Positions 18,485-28,215 of a stretch of 64,000 bases of DNA are shown piece after piece. The stretch covers positions 47,161-111,160 of the forward strand of contig NZ_ADGQ01000056.1 of assembly GCF_000147675.1 (NCBI RefSeq), given 5' to 3'. Numbering within the stretch: the stretch's first letter is position 1; each line of letters starts with the position of its first letter. This stretch comes from Peptostreptococcus stomatis DSM 17678 (GTDB lineage Bacteria; Bacillota; Clostridia; Peptostreptococcales; Peptostreptococcaceae). Made by a program: the position numbers and the translations under genes. Below the pieces are notes generated by a model. It searched no databases, was not told where the DNA came from, and saw nothing but the letters and a program-made list of their open reading frames with translations.

Positions 18485-19810
18485 CTAGGCTAGAGATCCC
18501 ATTGGGTCCCATGGGGCCAGGACTATTGGTTGACTCTCAAAGGCCTCCCTTTGCTGGTCAGTTAAAAGGTCCTTCTTAATTACTATCTGGTAGGTATACT
18601 GGTCCATCCAGCCATCTGTCATAACGTAATATCCCTTATGGCCTACCTTGTCACCCCAGCTGTTTTCTACCTTCCACCTGGTAGGCTGGCCATCAACTAT
18701 ATCTACACCAGTCAAGACCATGGCATGGGTCATCAAACTCTCGCCATACATCAACCTATCAGCCTTGCTAGTAGAAAAATCTACATCAAATAAGTCCCCT
18801 ATCTCATATGTATCCAGGGCCATTATGCCTGATTGGTTGTTGGAAAATTGGCCTACATCACAACCAAACCATACGGATTCTCCTGCAGATAATTGGTCTA
18901 TGGCCAATTTCTTAAAGTCTTCCATATCCAGGTTGATATATTTTACCTCCTTACCACCAACTACATTTCCCAGCATCTCAACGGTATAAGACCTCATATA
19001 TGGCTTGTCTTCTGTTGGTGCATTTATAACAGATACATATTCGTTTAGGTCAAGACCTACATACTTGTCGTAGAAGGCCTGTGGTGTCATATCCTTATCT
19101 ATGTGGTATTCCTTGTCCTTGTCCCTATATTTAAAGTCAAACTTCTTTACCGGACTGCCAAGAGATATGGCTAAGATATCGTACACTTCCTTCATCAAGG
19201 TCCTTCTGGTTTCCAGAATTTCTTGGTCACTAGCCCCCCTGGCAACCAAGTTCCTCAGTATCATGGCATCCTTACGAAGCTTTTTATTTAGGTACTTGTT
19301 GACTTCCGTTGAGTTTGAGCTGGCCTGGACTTCCGGCATAGCCTCCTTTGGCACTAGTCCATACTTCTGGAAGATGGAAACAATCATATCCCACTGGCCT
19401 CCATCCTGTTGGGGTAGGTTTAATAAAAAGGCAACCTTCCTATCATCAAGGGGTTTATTGGCTGTAGCCAATATATTTTCATGGAAGAAATTGGCCTTTT
19501 CATACTTGTCCCAGAAAAATACATAGTTCTGGGATAGCTCAAAATCATCTATCTTAAATTTTTCAATTATCCTATGCCTAAATGTATTTAGGGCAGCAAA
19601 CATCCAGCAACGACCTGACCTCTTTTGGTCTGTAACCTTGCCAGTCTCCAGGTCAATAGAAAAGACTGGTCTAACGGTCTGCTTTGCTTCTATTGACTCA
19701 CACGATGCCTGTATTCCATTTTTGTGGACAGCCCTCTGGGCCAATACTTTTTTCTTATCCCTTATAAATTCATCCTCAAATATATCAGTTAAGTTCCTGC
19801 TTAGATCCAT
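18485..19810 (-). CDS. pepC: Aminopeptidase C (bleomycin hydrolase family, C1B)
   Basis: Cytoplasmic cysteine aminopeptidase. It has 441 residues, the normal size. The catalytic Cys68 is in QKRSGRCWMFAALN; the catalytic His is in MTHAMVLTGVD and the Asn in KVENSWGDK near the C terminus. These residues and their spacing define the papain-like C1B group. AGGTG precedes the ATG about 10 nt away. Together with PepF it supplies peptide breakdown, consistent with an amino-acid-fermenting anaerobe. Monocistronic, converging on htrA. Confidence 0.95.
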   Translation of the reverse strand: MDLSRNLTDIFEDEFIRDKKKVLAQRAVHKNGIQASCESIEAKQTVRPVFSIDLETGKVTDQKRSGRCWMFAALNTFRHRIIEKFKIDDFELSQNYVFFWDKYEKANFFHENILATANKPLDDRKVAFLLNLPQQDGGQWDMIVSIFQKYGLVPKEAMPEVQASSNSTEVNKYLNKKLRKDAMILRNLVARGASDQEILETRRTLMKEVYDILAISLGSPVKKFDFKYRDKDKEYHIDKDMTPQAFYDKYVGLDLNEYVSVINAPTEDKPYMRSYTVEMLGNVVGGKEVKYINLDMEDFKKLAIDQLSAGESVWFGCDVGQFSNNQSGIMALDTYEIGDLFDVDFSTSKADRLMYGESLMTHAMVLTGVDIVDGQPTRWKVENSWGDKVGHKGYYVMTDGWMDQYTYQIVIKKDLLTDQQREAFESQPIVLAPWDPMGSLA

Positions 19811-19945
19811 AATACACCTCCAATTAATCTTATATTTATTTTAAATTATTATTTATGCTTACGTTTATATACCTATCTATTCTTATTTATTTCTATCCTT
19901 ATACATATCTTTATATCTATATCTTATCTATAGGCAATTTTCATC

Positions 19946-21256
19946 TTATAGGTCGTTTATAATCCTATAGAATATATGCTCAACATACATCTCTATCAAA
20001 TTATACTGGTGGCCTACTAATTTGGTATCTTTAATTGCCTCTGCCACTTCTTTAAGTTTTTCATCCCTTATCTTATCTAATATGTCCAGGTTGGCAGGCT
20101 TTATCTTGGTCCTAGGCTTGGATCCTTCATAATATTTCATCCTCATCAGGCTAAGGTCTATCATATCACCATAAGCCTGCTTGAGATCATCAGCCATCTT
20201 TAGTCCCTCAGGGTCAAAGTCACCTGCATAGTATACCTTGGCATCCTTGCTCAACTTGTCCATAAAGGTCCATATAGACTTTCTCAGCTTACCATGGAAG
20301 CAGACTATTGGTAGACTGTTAAACATGGCGCTTAGTATATAGAATACACTGGCGTTTTCTACCAATATTAGAGCATCTCCCAACTCCGGATATATAAGGT
20401 CCATCTTTAGTATGTGCTTAAGTGGTGCCTTCCATGAAACCTGGTTCCTACAAGATGCTGACCAAACAGAATTGACCTCGCCATTAGACCTGGCCAACAT
20501 ATGGTTTACACTCAAGAAGTGGAATATATCATCCAGGAGAATTCCATAGTGTTCGAATACCCTGTCCCTATACTCCATATAGGACATGCCCGCTGGCTTG
20601 TCCCCGTATGTAAGGGCTAAAATTCTAAAGAGCCAGTCACCCAAAACTGTTCCCTCATCAAACTCATAAGGGTTGGCCGTAATCTCTGCAGCAAAAACTG
20701 CCAAATATATGTAATTATCAAAGTTTACACCATCAAACTGGCCCTCCCTCTGGTTTATCTTTTCTATGGCATTACCAAGAAAATATATATCGCCAAGGGA
20801 AATCTCCTTGTACTTGTTTTCATAATATATCTTGTCCATAATCTCATCTAGGACATCAGGTCTAACAGCCGAAAGTAGCTGCCTAATCTCATCTCTGATA
20901 GTTTCCTTGATAGCCTCTTTGGACGGTTTGCTACCATCTGAGTCAACTGACAAGCCAATGCCTGTTACCTCTGATGCCAGGTAGGCTAAGTCATAGTCTC
21001 CATACTTGGTATCCAAGTGGGCACTTTTTATCTTGGCCACACTTACATCATTTTTAGACCCAAGGTCTGCCACTGACTCACCCACAAAATCTGCAATCTT
21101 GACCTTTTGCTTGTCAGTATAGTCCTTTAGGCTAATCCTGCCAGTTAGACGGCCATATCTTTTGTATTTCATCATCAGGTCCTTGCACATCTTCCTATAG
21201 GCTGATGAATTTTTATAATAGTTTATCGCACTTTTTCTACTAACCTTTCTACCCAT
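19946..21256 (-). CDS. Orphan DUF2399/Toprim protein related to TIGR02679 (Wadjet type II JetD-like)
   Basis: A 436-residue soluble protein. The C-terminal part carries a Toprim-like pattern: Glu300 in LILVENASVFYIL and Asp346/Asp348 in YYAGDFDPEGLKMA, with PIVCFHGKL between them. This is the layout of the DUF2399 domain of TIGR02679 proteins, the nuclease subunit of type II Wadjet plasmid-defence systems. The N-terminal 280 residues are helical and probably correspond to DUF3323. No TIGR02677, TIGR02678 or SMC-like TIGR02680 gene is in the neighbourhood. The start is ATG after GGAGGTG; an upstream TTG overlaps that site. Assignment is from motif recall, so moderate certainty; the function of solitary copies is unknown. 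Confidence 0.65.
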   Translation of the reverse strand: MGRKVSRKSAINYYKNSSAYRKMCKDLMMKYKRYGRLTGRISLKDYTDKQKVKIADFVGESVADLGSKNDVSVAKIKSAHLDTKYGDYDLAYLASEVTGIGLSVDSDGSKPSKEAIKETIRDEIRQLLSAVRPDVLDEIMDKIYYENKYKEISLGDIYFLGNAIEKINQREGQFDGVNFDNYIYLAVFAAEITANPYEFDEGTVLGDWLFRILALTYGDKPAGMSYMEYRDRVFEHYGILLDDIFHFLSVNHMLARSNGEVNSVWSASCRNQVSWKAPLKHILKMDLIYPELGDALILVENASVFYILSAMFNSLPIVCFHGKLRKSIWTFMDKLSKDAKVYYAGDFDPEGLKMADDLKQAYGDMIDLSLMRMKYYEGSKPRTKIKPANLDILDKIRDEKLKEVAEAIKDTKLVGHQYNLIEMYVEHIFYRIINDL

Positions 21257-21335
21257 GTACACCTCCAAAAATTTATCTTACAAAAGTCTACACACTTATA
21301 CACCTATTATATACCTTAAATATATATAATTAAAG

Positions 21336-21360
21336 ACCCCACATTTATATTATGTGGGGT
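21336..21360 (-). terminator. Terminator of the surface-protein gene
   Basis: A perfect 9-bp stem (ACCCCACAT / ATGTGGGGT) with a 7-nt loop, followed by CTTTAATT on the minus strand, 80 nt after the CWB2 gene's stop and before the Toprim gene start. Confidence 0.8.
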
Positions 21361-21439
21361 TCTTACTCTTTTACAGTATTTCAAATATCCATACTATATT
21401 TAATATTTGCTCTTATGTATTTAGATAATTTATATTTGT

Positions 21440-24400
21440 CTACCTTACCAAATCTCTTAATACACTATATGGTAGATACTTTTCTCCACCTATAGCTATA
21501 ATACTAGTCAAACCAGCATCCTCTATATACTTCTTAACTACAGCATTAGTATTCTTATTTCTTGATGCTAGTAGTGTTGGCTTGTTATACTTACCAGATA
21601 TTGGTGAAATAACCAAGGCATCTGCAAATTCTTCACCTGATGCTATAAAGGCTTCTGTACTATCCTTAAACTTAGACTTGGCTATGGCTACTGATGTTTC
21701 ATACCTGTCCTTACCTGCCATTCTTTCTAAAACGCCTGGAAGCTTGGCTTCTGTAGACTTAGATATTGTGTTAGTTCCACCTGCTATATAAGTCTTGTTT
21801 ATATCTAGGGCCTTAATGGCCCTTACAACCTGGTCTGGTACAAGGTTCTTCTTAACTAGTAATATTGGGTATCCATCCCTTGATGCAAATGTTCCTACTG
21901 ATAGGGCATCTGGGAATACCTGGCCTGAAGCTATTACTCCTGTGTTCTTCTTGCCTGTTATACCAGTTACTCTTCTTGCTACCATTTCAGATGTACCGTA
22001 CCTGTCTACACCGGCGATTCTTTCTACATCCTTATCCTTGTCATAGGCCTTTAAGTCTCCTCTTACCTTTTCAGATATAGAGTCTGGACCACCTACTATA
22101 ATTACTTCTTCAGCACCTAGTCTCTTTATTTCGGCACCTACTCTAGGGTCTAGCTTGTTTGTTGGGTTAAGTAGGATTGGAGCATCCTTTAACTTAGCCA
22201 ATACTGATGCTGTCATTGAGTCTGGGAATAAGTCATGTCTAACTACTATTACCGTCTTAGCCTTATCGTAGTACTTTTGAGAAATCTTAATTCCTGTCTC
22301 AATCCTGTCTCCTCCGTCTATCCTATCAGGATCCGGATTTGTTCCCGGATTGAACGGAGAATAAGTCTCCCTTTCATTAGTTATAGTAAGGCCATCTTTC
22401 ATAGTACCCTTATATAATACCTTGTATCCCCTACCACTGAAGTTGATTGCATTATTGTTTTCTCCAACTTCCTTGACTGTATACTTATAGTATTTATTAC
22501 TTCCAACTCCGTCTTCTAGTTCAAGCCCCTTGAACTCACCTTTCCAATTATTTTCCTTTGTAAGTTCAAGTTTTTTTCCTGTAGCAACATCATCCTTGTA
22601 TAGTTCTACTTCAATCTTTTCAACTGGAGCCTCTATGCTACGACCAGCCTCTTTCCATTCCTTAGTAACCCTTAAATACCTTGTGGCTGGTATCATTGGT
22701 GTCCACGTAATCTTTTCCTTGTTGGTAACTGTAAGACCATCTTTCATGGTTCCACCATATTTAACGCCATACCACTTACCGGCTAACTTGACTGCTGATC
22801 CACTTTCTCCTATTTCCTTGACTGTATACTGGTAATAGTTTGTAGATCCTAAACCATTTGCTACTTGTAGATTCTTGAACTGACCTGTCCAATTATTGTC
22901 CTTTGTAAGTTCTAACTTATCACCTGTTGCAACGTCATCTTTGTATAGTTCTACTTCCACCTTGTCAACTGGAGCTTCTATAGTACTTCCTGTTGCACTT
23001 TGCCATTCCTTGGTAACCTTGATCTCCCTAGTCGGTGGTATCATTGGTGTCCAAACTAAGGACCAAATTGCATACAATTTTATATCCTTACCAAGCTTTC
23101 CTGTCTTAAAAGTATCTCCTTTGGCATACATAGTACCCTTACCATCTTCTTGGCTATTCCACCCCTTGAACTTGTAACCAGATTTTTTCATTGTGCCTGC
23201 ATCTAAAACAGTCACCTTATCTGTATTGGCATCTTTTCCATCTACTGTAACAGATGGATAATATTGTTTATTATCTTTTGGTACTTGTCCTGATACATCA
23301 TCATGGTTCTTATCGTAAATGATATTTCCATATACAATAATATCATAATTTCCCTTTACTGTATCTTCAGGCATTGCCTGGTTGCTAGCTGCTAATGTAT
23401 TCGTTGCTGTAACCTCAGCTTTTATCTTTCCTGTATTCTTTCCCCTTACTTTTCCGTTAGAATCAACATCTGCCACATCATCGCTTAGTTGAACATACTT
23501 TAATACTGGATTTTCAGTAGGATGGTCACTTGTCGCAAGTCCTTTAGCCGCCGCATCACCTGATTCCTCACCAACATGAATCTTTACTGTCTCTGTTTTT
23601 ATCTCAGGTAATCGGATAAGCCCACAACCAATAGAATCAAGTGGCTTTTCTCTTACCAGTTCAGGCAATTTAGGTGTTTTGTATGTAGTTCTATCAAAAT
23701 CAGAATTCTTAGATTCTAGTAAATGCAAGTCTTCTGCCTTTAATGTAAGCTTAGTTTTACCATTTGGCATAGTAACCTTTATCCATTGACCTTCATTAAG
23801 CATAAAACTTTTTAATTCATATCTTCCGTTACTGTCAGTGGTCACACTATCAATTAAAGTATTAGCAGCTATGACTTTCTTATTAATAGTTATATCTTGG
23901 TCAGGAGAATATAGTTCAAGCTTAAGACCGCTGACTTTCTTCTCTCCATCATCAAGTTTTCCATTTTCATTCTTATCCCACCATACATCTGATGAAATAA
24001 CAGCAAAATTCCCATATACATACTTCGCAGGATTAATATATCCATTCATCTTAAAACCTGTATAGTCAGTTGTTTCAAAACTTCCTCCAATATATGCTTC
24101 AAGCTCATCTGTCGTAGTTTTCGCATTAGTTTTAAGCGGTAATTTTATATTTACCTGACTGCCCTTAGGAAGTTCTCCCAAATCAAGTTTAACATGGGTT
24201 ACCTTTGACCAATCAGTTATATTAGCTGCTGGAAGGAATGTATTTCCACCATCTATGCTATAACTAAATTCCTGCTTGCCCGGACGGCTATCTCCCATTA
24301 CAGTTGCCTGACCTGTCAAATACATATTGAACTCGGTTTTAGGCGTTTGAACTGTCGAATTTTGGTTAGTATAAGAGACTGTTTTATCCTTTTTAGGAAT

Positions 24401-24769
24401 TTCTATAACAGTCTTAAATTCCTTAAATCCATCTGAATCTGGTGCTTGAACAAAGAAGTCTCCACGTAAATCATCCTTTTCATCCGGATAGAATTTTTGT
24501 GTAGGGAACTTACTTCCAGCTGTACCATAAACAATATTTTCATGTTTTCCAGGGAATATATTTGAACCTACCGCTGTATTCTTAGATACTATTACCTGTA
24601 CCCTACTCAAGTCTATTCCAAATAGTTTCTGTTCCCTAGTTGAACCAAGGGATCTTGCTGCATTTTCAGATAATTTATATAAATCACCTTCAAGTCTTGC
24701 ATGACTATAATGTTCTTTTTTACTACCATCAAGCTTGCTTTCAAGTTTACTCATATCGTAGTAAACCAT
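21440..24769 (-). CDS. CWB2-anchored surface protein, C-terminal part of a frameshifted gene
   Basis: 1,109 codons without signal peptide. From the N terminus: a continuation of an adhesin body; an SdrD-B-like segment with DKNENGKLDDGEKKV near residue 265; a Listeria-type InlB B-like repeat (KFKGWNSQEDGKGT) near residue 540; two tandem CnaB-like repeats of about 115 residues each beginning after WTPMIP; and three cell-wall-binding-2 repeats over the last 295 residues (DRIETG, DRYGTS, DRYETS, each with a VIIVGG-like turn). CWB2 repeats anchor proteins non-covalently to wall polymers. The annotated ATG has no ribosome-binding site and lies mid-domain, so this is not an independent gene. It continues the frame of the ORF upstream after a one-base shift. 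Confidence 0.85.
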   Translation of the reverse strand: MVYYDMSKLESKLDGSKKEHYSHARLEGDLYKLSENAARSLGSTREQKLFGIDLSRVQVIVSKNTAVGSNIFPGKHENIVYGTAGSKFPTQKFYPDEKDDLRGDFFVQAPDSDGFKEFKTVIEIPKKDKTVSYTNQNSTVQTPKTEFNMYLTGQATVMGDSRPGKQEFSYSIDGGNTFLPAANITDWSKVTHVKLDLGELPKGSQVNIKLPLKTNAKTTTDELEAYIGGSFETTDYTGFKMNGYINPAKYVYGNFAVISSDVWWDKNENGKLDDGEKKVSGLKLELYSPDQDITINKKVIAANTLIDSVTTDSNGRYELKSFMLNEGQWIKVTMPNGKTKLTLKAEDLHLLESKNSDFDRTTYKTPKLPELVREKPLDSIGCGLIRLPEIKTETVKIHVGEESGDAAAKGLATSDHPTENPVLKYVQLSDDVADVDSNGKVRGKNTGKIKAEVTATNTLAASNQAMPEDTVKGNYDIIVYGNIIYDKNHDDVSGQVPKDNKQYYPSVTVDGKDANTDKVTVLDAGTMKKSGYKFKGWNSQEDGKGTMYAKGDTFKTGKLGKDIKLYAIWSLVWTPMIPPTREIKVTKEWQSATGSTIEAPVDKVEVELYKDDVATGDKLELTKDNNWTGQFKNLQVANGLGSTNYYQYTVKEIGESGSAVKLAGKWYGVKYGGTMKDGLTVTNKEKITWTPMIPATRYLRVTKEWKEAGRSIEAPVEKIEVELYKDDVATGKKLELTKENNWKGEFKGLELEDGVGSNKYYKYTVKEVGENNNAINFSGRGYKVLYKGTMKDGLTITNERETYSPFNPGTNPDPDRIDGGDRIETGIKISQKYYDKAKTVIVVRHDLFPDSMTASVLAKLKDAPILLNPTNKLDPRVGAEIKRLGAEEVIIVGGPDSISEKVRGDLKAYDKDKDVERIAGVDRYGTSEMVARRVTGITGKKNTGVIASGQVFPDALSVGTFASRDGYPILLVKKNLVPDQVVRAIKALDINKTYIAGGTNTISKSTEAKLPGVLERMAGKDRYETSVAIAKSKFKDSTEAFIASGEEFADALVISPISGKYNKPTLLASRNKNTNAVVKKYIEDAGLTSIIAIGGEKYLPYSVLRDLVR
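22376..23065 (-). repeat. Two tandem CnaB-like repeats
   Basis: Two roughly 348-nt units in tandem, seen in DNA as the identical GGTATCATTGGTGTCCA at 22689-22705 and 23037-23053. Each unit encodes WTPMIP.TR..(K)VTKEW, EAPV.K.EVELYKDDVATG and GTMKDGLT.TN. The units have diverged in their central parts. Such repeats normally form stalk domains and are prone to recombination. Confidence 0.8.
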
Positions 24770-27700
24770 TCCATATGGATAATGCTCACATTTTCTCCTG
24801 GAGATGTGACACTTGTATATCTAAAACTCTTTAATGCAATTGTCACCGGATCTTCCATAAATTTAAGTGGATTATCATTGTAATAATAGTAGTATGAATA
24901 TGCATTGTTCTTAGTGATTTCTCTAATTTTTCTATTAAGAGCCTTTATTCCGGCTTCTGTAATCGACATCTTAATCCATACTTTACCGTCACTATCCTTA
25001 ACTTCTTTAATTAAAACATTACCAGATGCATTATCGTATCCTAAAAACTTACATTTGTCTACATCCGCAGAAAACTGTCTATCTTTTATTTCTACATAGG
25101 CTGCTTCAGGAATTCCATAAGGCATCTTGCCTGGTTCTGGTACGTCTGAATTCATTGCATATGCATAGGCTTTAGTACGGAAATTAACCTTTTGCATACT
25201 AGTTCCAGTCTGCGAAATTGTATTAATTGTATCATCACCAGTTTTTGAAATTACATTTTCTGCAGTCTTATTAGTAACAATATAGGTCCTAGTTAAAAGT
25301 CCATAACGTTGTGGTCCCTTAATATAGTTCCATGCTCTTCCACCAAAGGCTTGCCCCTTTCCAGCATCATGAATATGATTACTATCGCTACAGCTATCAT
25401 TATAATATTTGCCTTCTAAATTCTGAACAAAGTAGTTAGGTCCATACCATGCACCCTTTTCCTTTTCTATAGTAAGCGGCTTTCCTTTAAAATCCGTATT
25501 TCTAAGTTCATATTCGATATTAGTGAATAGGGTTACTCTTCCTGTTTCTTTATCTGCAAATGGTTCCATATTATAGGTTCCATCAAAAGTTAAGACAAGA
25601 CTTGACAAATGCTCAAGATTTCTATTGATACCAAGATCTATCTTAGCACCGTCACTAATATCTCCAATATTATATACCTTTTCTGCACTCTCTTCACCAG
25701 ATGCATTTTTAACTGTTTTATACCTTATTTTCCATCCACTTAAGGCCTTAGTTGCCGTGAATTTTCCAGTCAATAGCCCTGTTTTATCTGCCTTAGTATC
25801 CAAGCCCTTGAGATTTAGGGTTCCTACAGTCAAATCAATTCTTGGATTTTTTGTTACAGGAGAAAACTCCTTCTTAGTTCCATAATTGAAGAAAAGCGTC
25901 CAAGTATCATAAAAAGTTCCATTTTCTGCCTGATTAGGATACAAGACATTTTCTTTTAATCTATCCCCAGTACTTTCTGCTTGCAACTGAGTACACTTTT
26001 TTTGTGTTACTGTTGTCCAAAAGAAATCATCCTTGGCTTTTTTGCTAAGATTATTTACTGGTTTTGCTACAGCCTTATCAGCCTCGTAGTCAAAATTGTC
26101 ATTTGCATCTGCACTTGGGTCGGTTGACTTGGCAGAATACTTGACCTGTATGTGTCCTGTGGCTGTAGGTGTAACATAATAGTCGAATTTACTTTGGGCA
26201 TACGACAACTTATGAGTGTTTTCATTATATTTTCCAGCAAAGTGTGTACTTGCATTAAAGCTATCGTTGTTTAGATGTTCCCAATAAACCTCGACTTTAG
26301 TTACTCGTCCACCAGAAGTATCAAATTTTACTTCCGGATAATTATTTACATTACTTGCCAGGTGTACAGGAGAATTCACATTTACTGTATGCTTATTGCC
26401 ATCTGCAGTAGTATAAACAAGCTTTGCTACCTTGTAGGAATTAGTGTTCCATGTAACTGATGTTCCCTTCCATGCGGTCGGTTGAATTTCTTCAGGAAAT
26501 TCATATGTTTCAAGTGTGGCTCCAGTCTTGTTTTTTGGAAAATACTCATTCCATACTCCATTTGAATCTTTTAGAATATAGTATTCATTACTTAAACGGG
26601 TATAACCAACATCTGAATAGTTGGCATCTGGAGACACTGCATTTGCTGTATAGAAACCTCCAGCATTTTTATAGAGCTGGTAGCCTGGTCCTGCAAATGA
26701 ATAAATTTCGTATGCGTCTACAGTATGGCTCTTCATGGTTTTAATCTTTACACCTTGATTCTCAGCTTTAACAACAACTTCCTTTTTACCATCTGTACCA
26801 TTTGGAGTCTCAAAAACAAATTCAGGTGTTGTAGCTTCATATAGGGTATCAGATCCTAAATCTGTTACTTCATCCTTAACCTGCCAAACTGGTGAAAATC
26901 CATTTTTAAAGGCTTGATACCATTTATGGTCACTCCCATTGTTATATAGGGCTTTTCTAGGTGTTATAAGATAATAATTTCCCTTACCGTCATTATCATT
27001 TTTCATTTCACTGAAACCAGCATAATAAGCAAGATCTAAATCATATAAACCATTTCTTACTTGTAATCTTTTTAAAATAAAATTTCCGTCAGCATTTGCC
27101 GTTTTAGGAACGAAAACCTTTATGTGTTTTAAACTCATTAAAGGAGTATTACCATCATGGATTGTACCCTGTGTATAGTAATAGTAGTCCCTATTGCCTG
27201 TAAATGGACCACTTGTAGGATCTGCATCATAAAAGCTTACAAATCCAGTATTTGTTATATTGGCCAAACTACTTGCATTTAGATGGCGATCACCTGTCAC
27301 TGTAGTTTTAGTATCTTCATAATTAATTGGAGACATTTTCCACTTATATACAGATGGATTTCCTGTACTGTTAATCGGTGTATTATCCTCTCCTTCACAG
27401 GCAGCAACATTAAGACTTGTTTCAAGCTTTCCTTCATCAATCCACTTTTTACATTCTTGATCTGTCAAACTACGTCTATCGAAAGCTATATTAAATACAA
27501 GACTTGAACCACCGCCCAAAGACCCTAGAAAGCTATCATTCACATCATATATAATTTTTACTACCTTTTCATAATTTTTTTGGGAAACAGAATCCAGAGG
27601 AATTTCATTGCCATTTGCATCAAGCATTGTAATTTTTCCAAACTGTGTGCCCTCTATACCAGGATTGGATAATTTGAATCCATAAGATGGTATATCAACT

Positions 27701-28215
27701 ACTATTCTCTGGTCACCATAATCGTTGCTACCATCATCTTTCACATGGAAGAAAGGTGTATAATTTATGGTAAACAGTGTCTTTGTCATAGTTGCCAAAT
27801 TGTATTTATTTACTGATATTCCATCACCATTAGATACGTCCTCAATCTTATGACTATCATCATATACCAATAATTTACCATTACTCATAGGTGTTCCTTT
27901 ATCGAGAGATAATGACCTTTTGGTACGTTTAGCTGAAGGTTCCTTGCTTTTCTCTATATTTTTATCTTCTTGTTCAGACGTATTTTCAGATAAATCTTTC
28001 TTATCCCCGTCATCCAAGTCTTCAACCTTACTTACATCAGTTAAAGCTCCTTTGCCAGTTTCTTTTTCCTGTGAAACCTTTTCTGAAGTAACCGTAGCCC
28101 CCACCTGCTCTCTTTCTGCTAAAACTAGGCTATTGGGGAAAGCCACTCCTAAAAGCATTACAAAAACCAAAAAAATTGCTATTATTTTTTGTAATACTAT
28201 CCTATCCTTCTTCAT
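24751..28215 (-). CDS. Large secreted surface protein, N-terminal part of a frameshifted gene
   Basis: 1,154 codons. A Sec signal peptide (KKIIAIFLVFVMLLGVAF-like core, cleavage after LVLA near residue 32) is followed by an acidic, low-complexity segment (residues 40-100) and a long body rich in Tyr, Asn and Thr, as in adhesins. No LPXTG and no CWB2 repeat occur before the stop, so this half alone would be secreted without anchoring. It ends in a 12-residue out-of-frame tail. Joined to the next ORF it would give one protein of about 2,250 residues with signal peptide and CWB2 anchor. I do not recognise the body domain. Preceded by a 438-nt non-coding region; AGGTGGAG lies upstream of the ATG. 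Confidence 0.85.
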   Translation of the reverse strand: MKKDRIVLQKIIAIFLVFVMLLGVAFPNSLVLAEREQVGATVTSEKVSQEKETGKGALTDVSKVEDLDDGDKKDLSENTSEQEDKNIEKSKEPSAKRTKRSLSLDKGTPMSNGKLLVYDDSHKIEDVSNGDGISVNKYNLATMTKTLFTINYTPFFHVKDDGSNDYGDQRIVVDIPSYGFKLSNPGIEGTQFGKITMLDANGNEIPLDSVSQKNYEKVVKIIYDVNDSFLGSLGGGSSLVFNIAFDRRSLTDQECKKWIDEGKLETSLNVAACEGEDNTPINSTGNPSVYKWKMSPINYEDTKTTVTGDRHLNASSLANITNTGFVSFYDADPTSGPFTGNRDYYYYTQGTIHDGNTPLMSLKHIKVFVPKTANADGNFILKRLQVRNGLYDLDLAYYAGFSEMKNDNDGKGNYYLITPRKALYNNGSDHKWYQAFKNGFSPVWQVKDEVTDLGSDTLYEATTPEFVFETPNGTDGKKEVVVKAENQGVKIKTMKSHTVDAYEIYSFAGPGYQLYKNAGGFYTANAVSPDANYSDVGYTRLSNEYYILKDSNGVWNEYFPKNKTGATLETYEFPEEIQPTAWKGTSVTWNTNSYKVAKLVYTTADGNKHTVNVNSPVHLASNVNNYPEVKFDTSGGRVTKVEVYWEHLNNDSFNASTHFAGKYNENTHKLSYAQSKFDYYVTPTATGHIQVKYSAKSTDPSADANDNFDYEADKAVAKPVNNLSKKAKDDFFWTTVTQKKCTQLQAESTGDRLKENVLYPNQAENGTFYDTWTLFFNYGTKKEFSPVTKNPRIDLTVGTLNLKGLDTKADKTGLLTGKFTATKALSGWKIRYKTVKNASGEESAEKVYNIGDISDGAKIDLGINRNLEHLSSLVLTFDGTYNMEPFADKETGRVTLFTNIEYELRNTDFKGKPLTIEKEKGAWYGPNYFVQNLEGKYYNDSCSDSNHIHDAGKGQAFGGRAWNYIKGPQRYGLLTRTYIVTNKTAENVISKTGDDTINTISQTGTSMQKVNFRTKAYAYAMNSDVPEPGKMPYGIPEAAYVEIKDRQFSADVDKCKFLGYDNASGNVLIKEVKDSDGKVWIKMSITEAGIKALNRKIREITKNNAYSYYYYYNDNPLKFMEDPVTIALKSFRYTSVTSPGENVSIIHMEWFTTI
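24752..24823 (-). other. Frameshift window joining the two halves of the surface protein
   Basis: The upstream frame stops with TGA at 24751-24753. The downstream frame is open back to a TAG at 24821-24823. One base must therefore be missing between these points. An A4 run (plus-strand TTTT at 24791-24794) is the most likely site: a fifth A would give a continuous reading through PGEKCEHYPYGMVYYDMSK. Confidence 0.75.

Noticed and set aside
24769-24769. Independent gene start for the CWB2-containing ORF
   Set aside because: The ATG lacks a ribosome-binding site, there is no signal peptide, and the frame is open upstream to 24823 with plausible protein sequence. It is a continuation of the preceding ORF.
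19946-24769. Defence island around the Toprim gene
   Set aside because: Neighbours are pepC, htrA and a surface protein. No restriction, toxin, integrase or transposase gene is visible, so only the single gene is noted.
24785-24800. Programmed -1 ribosomal frameshift at the A4 run
   Set aside because: No X-XXY-YYZ heptamer in the right phase and no clear stimulatory hairpin. A simple one-base deletion explains it better, though I could not exclude it.
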